A DNA stretch of 64,000 bases from Gigaspora rosea (GCA_003550325.1 QKWP01000074.1:343999-407998), one strand, 5' to 3'; positions 30,795 to 42,789 are shown, counted from the stretch's first letter. Notes: generated from the sequence alone by a model not told the origin. A program made the numbers and translations.

Positions 30795-32359
30795 ATGGAA
30801 TATAATGCAAACTTCTCTCAAAGTCAAACTAATATAAGTTTGCTAAATGGTTATAATAATTCATCTAAAGAACGTTCTGAAAACCTTACTCTAGATCATG
30901 AAAATCAAACCAATAATGCAGAAATTACTCAAGATTGCGAAGAACAAATTAATCTTTTACAACAACAATATAATGCAAAATCAGTTGAAGAGAACGAACA
31001 TCTAACTTCACTAGTCTAGGCATAAAAAAAGTCCAAGTCGTAAGAAATGTAAGAAATGTAATTTTTCAAAAAGTCACTATGATGATGATTCTGGTCAATG
31101 CAAAGATTGTTATCGGGCCTCATTGAGACCTATAAGCGGTAATAAATAAATTAATAGACAATTTTATCGAATCAACGCAAACCTCACAAACCTTGCATAT
31201 CAAATGCAGTAATGAATCAAAGTTGGAATTTATTCCATATGAACAATTTACCAATATTAAATATCTTGCTAAAGGAGAATTTAGTGTAATATATAAAGCA
31301 ATGTGGGTTGACGGACCTATTACTCGTTGGAATTTTAAGAAGAAAAATTATAATCGAAAAGGAAATTATGAGGTTGTTCTTAAATGTCTCAATAATTCTG
31401 AAAAAATGGATTCTAATTGTTTAAATGAGGTATATCAGATATGTACAAATTTATATGATGCCAAAATTGTTTATGTCCAAATAAATATATATTTTTTTTT
31501 TTTTAGTTGAAAAATTTTTTGATATGCAAAAATTCTCACCATCTAGCTAATTACGCTTCAACAATTCATCAATATTATGGTATTACACAAGATCCTAAAA
31601 CAAACATGATGGTTATAAAATTTGCGCAAAATAGAGACCTACATTATTTTGTAAACAAAACAAATGCTCTATCTTGGTTAGAAAAATTAAATCTATTAAA
31701 TACAATAGCATTGGGACTATTGAAGCTACACAGAGATTTTAAACTTATTCATAGTGATCTTCATAGTGGTAATATTCTTATTGACGAGACGGGTGAACCA
31801 ACAATTGCAGATTTAGGATTAAGCAAACCAATGGATGCATCATCAGATAAGAATGCAATTTATGGAGTTATTCCATACGTTGCACCAGAGGTGTTGAAAG
31901 GAGGAAAATTTACCAAACAATCTGATATTTATAGTTTTGGTATGATTATTTGGGAGGTAATAAGTGGCTGTAGACCATTTTCCGATCGTAAACATGATGA
32001 AAATCTTATTCTGGATACTCTTGATGATCTACGTCCCAAAATACATCTAAATTCCACAAGATCTGGTCGAATTAATGAATCGATGTTGGGAATCTGATCC
32101 TGCAAAAAGACACTTGGATGCTGATCCTGCAAAAAGTTACTTGAATACTACAAATATTTTCCTTGATATTAAAAGTCGGTTTTTTAACCTTATTGATAAA
32201 GCAAAAAGAGGAGAAATAAAATTTCCTGAAAATATGGATGCGAAAGCATCACCAACCGAAATAAATGAACAAGCAATATATTCTAGTCGACTATTAAACC
32301 CATTCATTAGCGAAGCATTAACTATACGAAGCATGAAATTAAATTTCAATGGCAAGTGA
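30795..32359 (+). pseudogene. Tyrosine-kinase-like protein kinase, frameshifted
   Basis: From the in-frame ATG at 30795 (MEYNANFSQSQ) the order is: an acidic/Gln region, a CKKCNFSKSHY...GQCKDCY zinc-binding motif (31048-31115), the kinase N-lobe (KGEFSVIYKA, VVLKCLNN), a 77 bp intron (31430-31506), then HSDLHSGN (HRD with Arg to Ser), ADLGLSKP, VAPEV and DIYSFGMIIWEV. Breaks: the zinc motif is out of frame with the upstream part; a 4 bp insertion near 31145 (AATAAATAAATTAATAG against AATAAATTAATAG in the 11 kb copy) shifts the frame; and a 1 bp loss near 32065 puts LMNRCWESDPAKR out of frame. The C-terminus has a local DADPAK duplication. Sequencing error cannot be excluded for single-base breaks. 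No Sel1 repeats. Confidence 0.8.
31430..31506 (+). other. Intron of the kinase pseudogene (77 bp)
   Basis: Donor GAG|GTATATC, acceptor a T-run then TTAG|TTGAAA, phase 0. Position (...CLNE|LKNF) corresponds to ...FIKE|LKAC in the kinase at 2994-5110. Confidence 0.85.
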
Positions 32360-32364
32360 ATATG

Positions 32365-33555
32365 TTGTATTGAGTTAATAAGTATTTCTTATTTTAAGCA
32401 TAAAATAACATTAACTTTATCTTAATAATTAATTCTGCAATTTCTAAATAATTACACTAATGCAATTGACTCATACATATGACGTATCTTCTCTACGTGC
32501 ATTAATAAAATAGTTGATTCCAGGGCAATTGATCTTGATATAACTAATTTATAGATCAATAATTAACTCTATCACATCACAACAGGACATGTAGAAATTC
32601 TGCATATAACCATATTCTAACATAGCTATTTATCAATTTTACTTCAAAATTTTGTTAAGATAATTGTTTTATGCGCTTAATTTTATTGCTTATTTGCTGT
32701 AGAATTATATTTGAGTATTTATTTTTTTAAAATTATTAATAAAACATTTATTTCAATTTTTTTAAATTAATTTCGTTTGAATAAATAACTATATTAAATT
32801 ACAGGAAAACAGAGGTTAATCGATCAGTAGAGAGGGTGGGTTTGTTGAGAATCACAGAAATGATGGTAACGTGAACATTGTACATCAATCATCTGTAATA
32901 ATTGGGTTTGGGTCAAAATCCCGACAAAATCCCAACAGGTCGTAATCCGACAAAAAAATACCGACAATCAAAAATCCCGACAATCTTAAAATGCTTTTCT
33001 TGATCAATTTTACTATAAAATCGCCTAAATCAAACCCTAATATAGGTGCTCACCCTAACCCTAACCTAAGCACCCACCCTAACCCTAACCTAACATAAAT
33101 ATACAGTACTGTGAATATATAAAATAATGACATTCTTACCACGATGCTAGCTTAGACGTTCACAAATACTTCTCTCAATGAACTCAACAAAGAATCTAAT
33201 TGGTCTGTATGATTAAACTGGCCATTCAGGTTCTTTATTCAATTCATAGAGAGGAAAATAAAGTAGAAAGAAAATGGTTTATTGACATTGATTCAGAAAT
33301 AAAAATACAGTATATGATTTGATTATAATGGCAATGAGGGTTTCAAATTTAAATTGCGAGAATCTTAATTTACATCGAAATCGGTGACGTATTTATTTTG
33401 AAATAAGAGATATGTCAATCTGATTTTACTTTCAATTAGAGTTCGAACACATCATCATATTTAATGTTTTTTTGATTTAATATGCCTAAAATTTCGCCAG
33501 AACCAACAAATTAAAAGTGTTTTGAACTACTTATAAATGAATACAATATTAATTA
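32365..33555. other. Intergenic; telomere-like words
   Basis: No gene seen. Around 32935-33000 the words CCCGACAA/CCGACAATC repeat, and 33046-33107 has CACCCTAACCCTAACCTAAG repeated twice, possibly inside a diverged element. A short match to ~16650 (AATAAAGTAGAAARAAAATR) may be part of the segmental duplication. Confidence 0.4.
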
Positions 33556-33556
33556 A

Positions 33557-33697
33557 ATTAAAATTAAAACTATCGAACAACTCATTAAAACAAAACAACC
33601 GATAATACGAAAAAGACTTGATGAACTCTTCGAATTGGTACCAATAACAAAATTTGATCGATATCTTACTTTGGTGAAAAACAATCAAATCCAATGA
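33557..33697 (+). pseudogene. Possible terminal-exon remnant
   Basis: An open stretch reads IEQLIKTKQPIIRKRLDELF then ELVPITKFDRYLTLVKNNQ to a TGA, bounded upstream by a stop. Composition is protein-like (charged, balanced) rather than repeat-derived, but no family was recognised and no acceptor site was fixed. Confidence 0.25.
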
Positions 33698-34051
33698 TTT
33701 TTTTTTTTTTAAATTCTTTTGATTAATTATAGTTTTAAATTTTGAATGGCAGTTTTTTATGATTTTATTTATTTTATTTTATTTTTTTTTGTAAACTAAT
33801 ATACAATATTGATATTGTAATTGTATATAACAATATTTGTAATAACGATAACGTAATAATGGCTATGTAGTACGTCGAAATCTCATGGTACAAAATTTTC
33901 ATTTGCAATGATTTTTTTCACACGCGCTTTTTGTATTTGCAGTTAATATTATCTAATTGTGAGGAAGATTACATAATAGACACTTCTTTAACGCTTACGT
34001 ACGTTGAAAAAACATTCGTTATAGAAAATTTTTGTGCTCGTTATATCTAGA

Positions 34052-34151
34052 GATGGGTTTCATGCGTGCGCATGATTCCTCAATCATGCGCATGAATGCG
34101 AATTAATGCGCATGTTTGCATGTTTCCGAATCATGCGCATGTTATCCCATC
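34052..34151. mobile_element. MITE, GATGGGTTTCATG family (100 bp)
   Basis: GATGGGTTTCATGCGTGCGC at the left, complement of GATGGGATAACATGCGCATG at the right. Interior is CATGATTC/GAATCATG. The 9.06-9.45 kb copy is interrupted by another MITE; this one is not. Confidence 0.65.
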
Positions 34152-34510
34152 AAAATTTTATATATATACTTCAATTCTGGGTCTGTTCGCTTTAACATTT
34201 GTGATTGGTCGTATCCGAAAAATGTGACCTAAATGTGGGAAATACGTAAAATGATTATGACTATTGTCATAGTCGAGTAATTATTGTAACATTTGAGTAA
34301 TTGTATATAATTTTTTAACCCCTTATTAACGCCCTTATACAACACAAAAATCGTGAAACATGAATTTGCTAAATTTTTATAGCATTAAGGATATCCATCT
34401 TATTTATTATCTTTTTCTGATTCGTACTGATCAAGTTACTATTTTATAAAATAACTATGATAATGATGCTTTTACTTTAGTTGTTTGATTGCCTAATTTT
34501 TGAACTCAAA

Positions 34511-34743
34511 GGGAGTCTCCAAAATTACGGGTCGGGATGCGTCGGATTGCATCGGAATCATGGTCGGCTGGATCGGAATTGATCAATTTTGCTCCCAAGA
34601 TCATAAAAAATTTTACTAATAAATCATTCCATTCATTAAATAAAAAATGCCCAGTTGATAATTTTGCTAAATAACCTGCTAACAACTTGGCTAAATGCAG
34701 ACCTAGATCCGACGCATCCGACCCGGAAATTTGGAGACAGCCC
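34511..34743. mobile_element. Inverted-repeat MITE, 233 bp
   Basis: Ends GGGAGTCTCCAAAATTACGG and (complement) GGGCTGTCTCCAAATTTCCG, continuing GGTCGGATGCGTCGGA on both arms. No TSD found. The 155 aa open frame crossing it (34506-34973, minus) is not a gene. Confidence 0.65.
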
Positions 34744-34929
34744 TGTAAAAAGAAGAATAACAAGAACAAGCGCAAAAACACGACAAAGGCTCCGCAATAA
34801 GTAAAACATAAGATTAATAATAAAAAATAGTGAATATTAGCAAATATCAAAAAAAAAAAATTACATTCAGCCAAATATTTAGATGATTGATTTCTAGAAT
34901 TTTTGGTCGGAATTTTTTGCCGCTCAGAT

Positions 34930-35317
34930 GGGCAATGGACTAGGAAAACCCGTCTTTGACACTTTTTTATCAATTTCGAGATTTTTGATTCAAAGTAAAG
35001 TTCTGTTTATATCTATATATATTTCACTTTTTATCCTACGTTAATATAATAATTTATCGAGATATTTTAACTTGAATGTAACCCAATTTTTTAACGATCG
35101 TGTTCTAAAAATAGATTTACAACCAAAGATTGACGACTCAATTAAATTAGATTGGTCAATCAGTGGTTTATAATCACATGACATTGTTTATTCAGTAATT
35201 GAATCTACAAATAAACAAAAAACTCATGGGTAAATTTTAGGTTTCACAGACAAATAATCGTCATTTTCTCAAAATGGAAAACCCCCTTCAAAGACGGGTT
35301 TTCCTAGTCCATTGCCC
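34930..35317. mobile_element. Inverted-repeat element, 388 bp, AGAT TSD
   Basis: GGGCAATGGACTAGGAAAAC at the left and the exact inverse at the right; the arms match for about 31 bp (through CCCGTCTTTGA). AGAT flanks both ends (34926-34929, 35318-35321). Interior non-coding. Confidence 0.8.
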
Positions 35318-35324
35318 AGATTAT

Positions 35325-36285
35325 CTGATCAACTAATTTTCGCAGTTTTATGTCGATCTAAACAACCAATAAAATCACGGTTATGTCAAAAAGGTGATCA
35401 GTGTGCTAAAACTAATATAGCAAGATAATCAATTATTGTGCTTTAACGCTTTGGATTGGTTATATAACCTGTGATCAAAATGTTAAGACTAATATATCGA
35501 TGAATAAGTTATAATCAAGAATGTCATCACATTCAAATTCATTAACAATTGATATAAGAAAATATAATTGTGAAGAAATGTGTCATAGTTGGTGAATACA
35601 AATTCTGTACCCGCAAAAAATGACATTGTAGGGGAATCAATCAAAACAAAATAAATTTATCCCGCAGTACAAATGAACTCAATCTTAACCATATACTGTA
35701 GTTAATAGAATAGTATGTTCAGTAACAGAATATTTTTGTGACGATCCAATGCAAACTAACTCAGCATATTTATGAAGATTTTAAAGTTTTGTACAAGGAT
35801 CCCGTGGCAGAGCCACGGGTCAGGTATTAGCATATTCTCAAATGATATGATAAGTAATGATGAAGTTTATTTATATATGTAGGCAAATCAGATTAAGATT
35901 CAATATGTAATATCTTTATTTAGATGTACAGTATTATCTGTTATCAATAATCCACAGGTTGGAACGGACTTCTAAATGTAACCCAAGTTGGTACAAACTT
36001 AAAAGCAACTTAAGTTGATTCTAAATTTGATGATTGTAAATTTAATATTGTCACGGGCAAAGGCAGATCTACGAAATTAGGCACAGTAAACTTGTGATAA
36101 AAGGAAGTAAACGCCACCCCAATTGAGGCTAAATGTTTACACTCACGAATAAGGCTTGTCGCCGAATAAGATAAACAAACAAACGCGAAACTCAAACATC
36201 CGAAGAACAAGTACGAAACAACAGAAAAATCAAGATGTACTGTAATTACAAGTAGCTGCAATATAAAATATTGCAAGCCTTTTTA
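35325..36285. other. Intergenic
   Basis: Contains GATCCCGTGGCAGAGCCACG, a hairpin at ~35797-35820 near a GGGTCAGGTATTAG word also found at ~45205. The 88 aa hydrophobic frame on the minus strand (36276-36010) lacks supporting features. Confidence 0.4.
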
Positions 36286-36288
36286 TGC

Positions 36289-36611
36289 TGTAATTATTAT
36301 TGTAATCCCCTACATTAGAATTAGTTTCTTAAATTCTTTTAAGTTAATTACTCCTAAGCCCCGTGAATTCTTTAAGATAGTGGAAGTTATAAAAGCAGTG
36401 AGATTTCGCTGTTGTTAAATCATTATCCTGCGGGATTCCTATAATTAAATTACCTTTAATAAATTTCCCTTAATAAATTGTTTTAATAAAATTAATTAAA
36501 ATATAATTAATACCAAATCACCAACGTCACGCCTCTGGCGAATTGCCTTATCACCTAAAATCCGTACAATTTCACGTATAAGTTATTGACCCTACGGTTC
36601 ACCACGTAACA
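36289..36611 (-). repeat. Probable solo LTR, 323 bp
   Basis: On the minus strand it runs TGTTACGTGGTGAACCGTAG to ...TTACAATAATAATTACA, i.e. TG...CA termini, with a TATA-like TTTTATAACTTCC. It is more GC-balanced than its surroundings. No TSD and no adjacent PBS or purine tract, so the call rests on termini and composition. Confidence 0.45.
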
Positions 36612-36699
36612 ATATCAAGTTGATTTTAAATTCAATGCCATATATCATATCGTTATGTCAAAATAAATTAAACCATTTTTATGATTTTATGCCCATAAT

Positions 36700-36877
36700 T
36701 CATTTGAAGAAATGCTTTCCAAATATTTTAGCAACAGATCGACTAATAGTCGACGTAAATCCTTTATGAAAATCCACAATAATTCCATTCCGACGTACGA
36801 CAGCTACATGATTTTAAGAAATTGGATCTCCAAACACTCCTATTTCACTTTCTAATTTCAAGCACAAATAAGATTTT
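36700..36877 (-). pseudogene. Short decayed coding fragment, family unknown
   Basis: Minus strand reads CLKLESEIGVFGDPIS, stop, NHVAVVRRNGIIVDFHKGFT then STISRSVAKIFGKHFFK and TGA. One in-frame TAA apart, the frame is continuous and looks like real protein. No start, no family recognised with confidence. Confidence 0.4.
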
Positions 36878-36913
36878 TCAAATGCGTCACGTTTTCTTAA
36901 CTTTAAAACACGC

Positions 36914-37071
36914 TAGTGTTTCGGGCGAAACCTCGAATTTGCAGATCATTTCTGCATTTGCAGATCAAATTGGGTGAAGCTAGTTTCGGAGGGTTTTGGA
37001 CTTATAGGCGAAATTAAAGTTCCTCTGGGCGAAATGTTTCGGATTGGAAAATAACTTCGACCGAAACAATA
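36914..37071. mobile_element. hAT-type MITE, 158 bp, exact 8 bp TSD AAACACGC
   Basis: TAGTGTTTCGGGCGAA and (complement) TATTGTTTCGGTCGAA are the termini; AAACACGC flanks both (36906-36913, 37072-37079). Interior rich in GGGCGAAA and TTTGCAGATC words. Confidence 0.85.
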
Positions 37072-37524
37072 AAACACGCTAATGATATAAATTTCTTTGA
37101 GACAAGATTTTTGATAATTCATTTTTTAAACTTCTATGATACAAAAATGGTTGGTAAACTAAAAAACGATTTAAGAAACTCTTTTTATATTGAGCAGGGT
37201 CTTGGATCACAAATTTAGCTGTGATTAGTATATTTAAAACGTAGTTACTTTCGACTTCTCAATAAATTTTAGGTAACGATAATATTCTTGGATTATTTTT
37301 TAATCAAACAAGCAAAAAATGAATTTTTTTTTACAGATTCGAATAAATTAATATTTTTTTAATTTTATTTTTTAAATTAAGTAAAGAACTATTATCGGTT
37401 ATATTGATAAGATTATTAATTATGCATATATTAGTACATTATTGCAGTAATGATTAATTTAAAATTATAATAATTTACATAATAATCAAAACTTAATGTT
37501 TAAAAATACACAAACTTTTAACCG

Positions 37525-38963
37525 TTAAAAATAAATAGGTCTTTGACTTGTTTGACTTCTATTATCTCCCGTAGAAGACGTTCTAGAATTTCTAGAATAT
37601 TCATTTAAAAGTGATAATCGAAATGATTCTTGTTCACTATCTCTTTCACTAGACGTTGAAAAAGTATTATTTACTGGTATATTATAATTCCCTATATTTT
37701 CTTGTGTACTATCTTCTTCATTTGCAATTTCCATTATATTTTCTCTAACCATTCGACGATCTATACCTCCAACTGGTAAAAAGTTATTAGTAACAATATT
37801 CATATTTGAATTATAATATTGATTTGGTGGTGGTGATAATTGTGAATTGTAATTTTGGACATTGTAACTTTGAAAGTTATTTCCATTATAACCATAGTAA
37901 TTACTACCCGTGGAGGAAGTACTATTTGAACGACCAGAATAATCACTTCCTACTAAATAAGGATTTCTTGTTGGATATAATCCACTTCCATATGATGCAT
38001 TATAACTTTGAATTGGACCATCTTTGTAACTTGTTGTCCCTTGTTGAGATGAATGACTAATATTTCTTAGTACATTAGAATTTCCATTTCCAAATCCTGT
38101 ATTAAAACCTCTTGAATTTCTACTATTATTATTTTTATGTTTAAGAAGTCGATTTGCTCGCAATTTTTTAAATATAAACAATATTGAAACAATTAAAACA
38201 ATTCCGACAACTCCTGAAACACCAATTATTATATATTTTGCTGTTGAATTATCATTGTTTCCACTATCGTTATCAGGTGAAACTGGTGAAACAAAATTAG
38301 TATTGGATGCATTTTCTTTACTAGCATCTGGATTTGAAGCATTTGAATTTGAAGTAGCAGAAGGACTAGGAAATATACTCCGACTTATTATTGGAGCTAT
38401 TGTTGAAGCTATTATTGGAGTTATTGCTGGAGTACTAGTTGGAGCAATGTTTGGAGTTCTAGTTGGAGTATTGGTTGGAGTATTGGTTGGAGCATTGGTT
38501 GGTGTTCTATTTGGAGCATTGGCTGGTGTTCTATTTGGAGCATTGGTTGGTGTTCTATTTGGAGCATTGGTTGGTGTTCTATTTGGAGCATTGGCAAAAT
38601 TCGTTATTGGTGTTTGCGCTGTTCCAATAACTGTATCTTCAGGTGATGTGGTTCTAACAGTAGGTAACGGACGGGTAACTTGGAATTGAGGTTGTCTTTC
38701 TATTAGTCCTTGAGAATGTCTTGGTAAAATGTTTGGTAAAAATCTTCGTACAGATTTTTGTAAGAAATTTTCAGCATCAGCTAAATAATTATTAAAAATA
38801 ATAATAGTAAGAAATTTCATACAAACAATGGAAATGAAAAAAAACCAATTGCATATATATATATAGATATATAGATATAAATAAACTTACTTTGAGTAAT
38901 TATCATTAATATAAAAATCGTAGTGACAAAAAATACATATTTTTGCATAGAAAAGCGAACCAT
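37525..38963 (-). CDS. Secreted-type single-pass membrane protein with mucin-like stalk, two exons
   Basis: Exon 1 is 38963-38891 (24 codons plus one base), intron 38781-38890 (110 bp, GTAAGT...TTTAG), exon 2 is 38780-37525; product 442 aa. Exon 1 encodes MVRFSMQKYVFFVTTIFILM then IITQ, a classic signal peptide. The ectodomain is Thr/Pro/Asn-rich: NAPNRTPT octads at residues ~88-119, then TNTPT-like repeats, likely O-glycosylated. A transmembrane segment YIIIGVSGVVGIVLIVSILF (~207-226) is followed by the basic stop-transfer KKLRANRLLKHK and a Ser/Asn/Tyr-rich cytosolic tail of ~200 residues. The layout resembles fungal cell-wall stress sensors but no WSC or other named domain is seen; role at the plasma membrane or wall interface is inference. 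A longer single-exon reading starting at 38820 would lack the signal peptide. Confidence 0.8.
38449..38592 (-). repeat. 24 bp coding minisatellite (mucin-like stalk)
   Basis: On the plus strand GGAGCATTGGTTGGTGTTCT + ATTT recurs about four times, followed by shorter 12-18 bp variants. It encodes NAPNRTPT repeats in frame. Copy-number change would lengthen or shorten the ectodomain without frameshift. Confidence 0.85.
38781..38890 (-). other. Intron of the mucin-like gene (110 bp)
   Basis: Minus-strand donor CAAA|GTAAGT and acceptor TTATTTAG|CTGATG; splicing joins ...IITQ to TDAENF in frame. It contains a (TA)n run. Confidence 0.8.
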
Positions 38964-38969
38964 TGTGAC

Positions 38970-41090
38970 AAATTTTTCCTCAGGTACTTACAATGATAAA
39001 AATCGGTTTACTATTTAGTTAAAAGATTTGACCAACTATAGAATTCTGTGGTTAATTCATGTCAAACATAGAAAATTTTCATTATATAATCTGCAGAACC
39101 TTTTTTTTTTTGCATGATAGTCCCGCAGACTAACAGTAAAATCTAGCACCATTGAAATGAAGACTTCCGAATTTTGAATAAGTTTTTTGTTTCACAAATT
39201 GGAAAAATAGAATTTCTACTACGTACGTACGTACACTAAACTTTATACATTTTAGGTAATAATGGCGTAAGATGTATCGCAATTCTATAAATTTAGTGTT
39301 AAGGATTTGCAAAAGTTATATTCGAGCTTATTTATTTTTAGTAATTATTCTGCAGTTATGTGTGAATGGTGTCAAAATGTGTTTAATCTAGCCATAATAA
39401 AATAAGTAATATTTGCTCTACTTAAGATTATAGTAAAGTACAATGGTTTGTAACTATACTTATTTAGTAACCCAATCTCCACAAGTGTATTACCAAAATA
39501 CTTGAAAACTATAGTTTTTTATTGTCAAAAATATAACGAAAACTTTAAAAAGTTTAATTTTGCGGAAAATTGATTTGCCGATATTTTTACAGAGAATAGA
39601 ATCTGAATTCTTAAAACTAATGAGGGTTCTTTATATAATTTTGAATCGAAAAGTGCATCTAATTTAGTCGCTTTGATTTAACTGCAAATCCTGCTTTATT
39701 AAATACTTTTTTTTTTTACACATAAATAGCTTTTACAAAAAATGAGTAATATAACTCAAATTGTCAAATTTGTTTTCCTATTACGTAAATTAATACAGTA
39801 TATCTATGTTTGCATTGATATGTCAAAATATTACCATTAAAGTTAAACCGCTTTTGTTCATCTTTATTTCTTCACTTTTGCATGATGTACTGAATTTGTT
39901 GTGACATTTACAACTTGCCACGTATATTCATTGCCACAAAGTATATAATACAGAACAGAACGATATCGTAAGTTATAGCGCTTTGCAAAAAGATGTGACT
40001 CGGTGATTTTTTTAATGATGATGGCTAATAATCACTGAAATTCCAAATCGTCTGTTACTTTATATTTCTTTGAAATCGGTTTAATTCTTAAATTTCAAAA
40101 AATCTATAAAATCTTCGATTTTCACACGAAATTGTGATCTGCAGAGGTCACAACTTTTTTGCAAAACGCAATAATACGGACTTCAAAAAAATTTTACTGT
40201 ATAATTATACACACAATACAAATACAGTATCAAATAGTCTATATCGATTGAAATAAAGAATTTTTTTATAATTCATACTTAAAAAAAAAATAGAACAATT
40301 TTATTGTGCTCAAAAAGTGTTCGATTTGTAAAAATTAAAATTTAAAAGTCTTATTAAACCATACTAATAATACACAAAATTATTTATTTGGCTTCATTCG
40401 CATTTGTTATGTTCCCGTAATCGTAAATAATCATTAGTTGTCAATGTGAAAAGTCCTCAAAAATTTATTTAGATCACATTTATATAGTACAACGAAATTT
40501 CATCTTTAAATTTGTTGTTGATATATACTTAAATATGAAAATTTATTTATTTGTTTTTTTTTTTTTTTTCTTTTTGGAAATTGAGATCATAAAAAAAAAT
40601 TTTAGTCAATTTTAAAAATCCTTACAATCGTAAAGCACTAATTACAGCTAAATGTGTTAATATTATTCGTTCTATACTTAATATAAAAGCTTATACCGGG
40701 TATTTCAAAGTCACCAATGTCCTTTTTTTTAAGCGGCCTTTCATAATGTTTACGATCGCTTAATAAGACTTTTACTTACGTACTAGATATCTTGTTTATT
40801 TGTACGTTGTAAAAATGTAGTAGAAACTTAAAACACAACTGAGTTATATCACGGGGTAATGTTAGACCCAAAAATCCGTCCTATATTTTATTGGTGGTAA
40901 ACGTCACGAGATATATGATCACAAGATCACGAATCACGTAAATCAATAGATCATGTAGATCACGAAATTCTAAGATATAATAAATCTTTTATCTTTCTTA
41001 TATCGTATGAATCAACTATATCATCCCTATAACAAATTGCAGCACGGAATGATACTGCAATACACAAAAAAGTTTGGATATGGAACCACA
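38970..41090. other. Intergenic, upstream of the mucin-like gene
   Basis: AT-rich, no gene or bounded element seen over 2.1 kb. A TACGTACGTACGTAC run lies near 39222. The first ~200 bp should hold the promoter of the mucin-like gene. Confidence 0.45.
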
Positions 41091-41093
41091 CGA

Positions 41094-41207
41094 ACCTGCA
41101 CGTAAATCTATACGAGACAATGTATGAGAAAGCACGCAGATTCCGTGCAACACGCACGTACTAACGTGCAATTTTATGTGTTTTCTCGTGCATATTTACG
41201 TGCAGGT
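41094..41207. mobile_element. Short inverted-repeat MITE (114 bp)
   Basis: ACCTGCACGTAAATCTATAC and ATTTACGTGCAGGT are exact inverted ends (14 bp), with CTCGTGCAT words inside. TSD not determined. Confidence 0.55.
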
Positions 41208-41226
41208 AATGTATAATACTCATAAT

Positions 41227-41549
41227 TAGGGATGCATCGGTCCTGAAAAAGACCGGTCCAGGACCGGTCCCGGACCGGGACTGATAAGAACTGTGGGACC
41301 ATTAAAGGACTGGTCCTTGTAAACATAACTGTGATGTTCGTATCACCCAATCAAATTTATTGATCAGGTGTAACGTAGATCATATGATGTTTGTTTACAT
41401 CTGACAGTAAATAATTACGCCAATAAAATCTTATCAGTTATGCATTAAGTTGACGTAATCATTTAAGGAACGTTATGGGACTGAAGGACCGGACGGGACC
41501 GGACCGTTAACGGTCCTCTTATGGATCGGACCGGACTGATGCATCCCTA
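41227..41549. mobile_element. hAT-type MITE, 323 bp, exact 8 bp TSD CTCATAAT
   Basis: TAGGGATGCATCGGTCC at the left, GGACTGATGCATCCCTA at the right; CTCATAAT on both sides (41219-41226, 41550-41557). GGACCGG/CCGGTCC words fill the subterminal regions. Confidence 0.9.
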
Positions 41550-41559
41550 CTCATAATAA

Positions 41560-42165
41560 CATATATCCGTATATGCATTTATATGCATTATTTTATTAAC
41601 TAAATTTTATAATTTTAGAGACTTGTTATTGCCATTCACACTTTTGTTAATGCCACCCTCCAGCCAATTTCCGGCCTAAATCATGTGACCCAAGCCACAA
41701 AACAAGGTCACATGGCCAATAAAAATTGTCTCAAAGCCATTTAGTTATACAAATTTGTGCCGCATATTTGTATAACCTTGTTATCCAATCAAATTAGGTG
41801 TTACAGTCAATGGAAGAGCTTTCAGTCAGTAGGTCGATTTAGCTTCGATCATAATATAAATTTGATAACACTAATTTTATGATAAAATGGCCATGAGGTC
41901 GGAAAATCAAATCACAAGATCAAGTAGCTGAATTTCTTATTATATGATAAACGATCAACAATCAAGCAGTTATATTGGAAATATGGTTTATCCGGGTTAA
42001 AGGGATTTTACTTTATTATTGGTTTCTTTAATATAGTTACAATAGAATTTTCGACTATGGAATTACGTATATGCAACTAATAATTACAAATATCTGCAAG
42101 CAATAATTGATCCCTTTTTTCAGCTAAAGCCCAGCCTATTTATAATTTTAATCCTTATTGAAGCT
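41560..42165. other. Intergenic
   Basis: No gene or bounded element. 41640-41830 is slightly GC-richer (GCCACCCTCCAGCCAATTTC) but has no recognised coding frame. Confidence 0.4.
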
Positions 42166-42171
42166 TCAATT

Positions 42172-42275
42172 CCCCACTTGGGGTTTCAATCCTCTGCTTG
42201 GGGTTTCAATCCCTTGCTTGAGGTTTTAATCCTCACTTTGGTTTTAATCCCTCACTTGGGGTTTTAGTCCTCATG
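42172..42275. repeat. ~21 bp tandem repeat
   Basis: Six imperfect copies of TTGGGGTTTCAATCCYYTGC. Immediately after it, at 42277, TAGGGATGGGCACAGTCCGG looks like a hAT left end with GGTCATGACTGGTC palindromes to ~42380; no matching right end was found, so it may be truncated. Confidence 0.7.
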
Positions 42276-42789
42276 TAGGGATGGGCACAGTCCGGTCATA
42301 ACTGGTCATGACTGGTCAATGACCATGACCGATATCAGAGCAGTTTGACCGACCAGTCAAGATTATGACCGATGCCAAATTCTTAATATTCTAGCTAATA
42401 AATGAATAATTATTGCTTAAAATTAATATTGGTGTATCTGTATCATCTGATAAATAGAAAAATCAACCCGCTTCTCAAAAATTTTTCAGATCATGTGACT
42501 TTGCATGATTAATGATATGCTTCATTTTTAAATAAAACTTTTTTTATATAAGTGAACAATAATGATAAATATAACAATAATGAATATATAAATTAATGTA
42601 TATCACATGATCTAAAAATTTTTTAGGTGGTGTTTAAACCCGGTTGAGAAATACCTTGTTAATAATTCTAGCCAAATTTGCAGATCATTTGGCCAGAATT
42701 ATAACAAACCAATTTTAATTCCAGTCAAATGATCTGCAATTTTAACAGAATTGTATGCAATGGGTTTCTTTGAGTAACAGAATATTACA

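Noticed and set aside
34506-34973. 155 aa minus-strand open frame
   Set aside because: Its start and end lie in two different inverted-repeat MITEs; the sequence is hydrophobic low complexity with no motif.
36010-36276. 88 aa hydrophobic minus-strand frame, possible small membrane protein
   Set aside because: No splice, promoter or repeat-independent support; composition is what AT-rich DNA gives by chance.
38255-38689. 144 aa plus-strand frame rich in Gly/Val/Leu
   Set aside because: Antisense shadow of the 24 bp repeats in the mucin-like gene.
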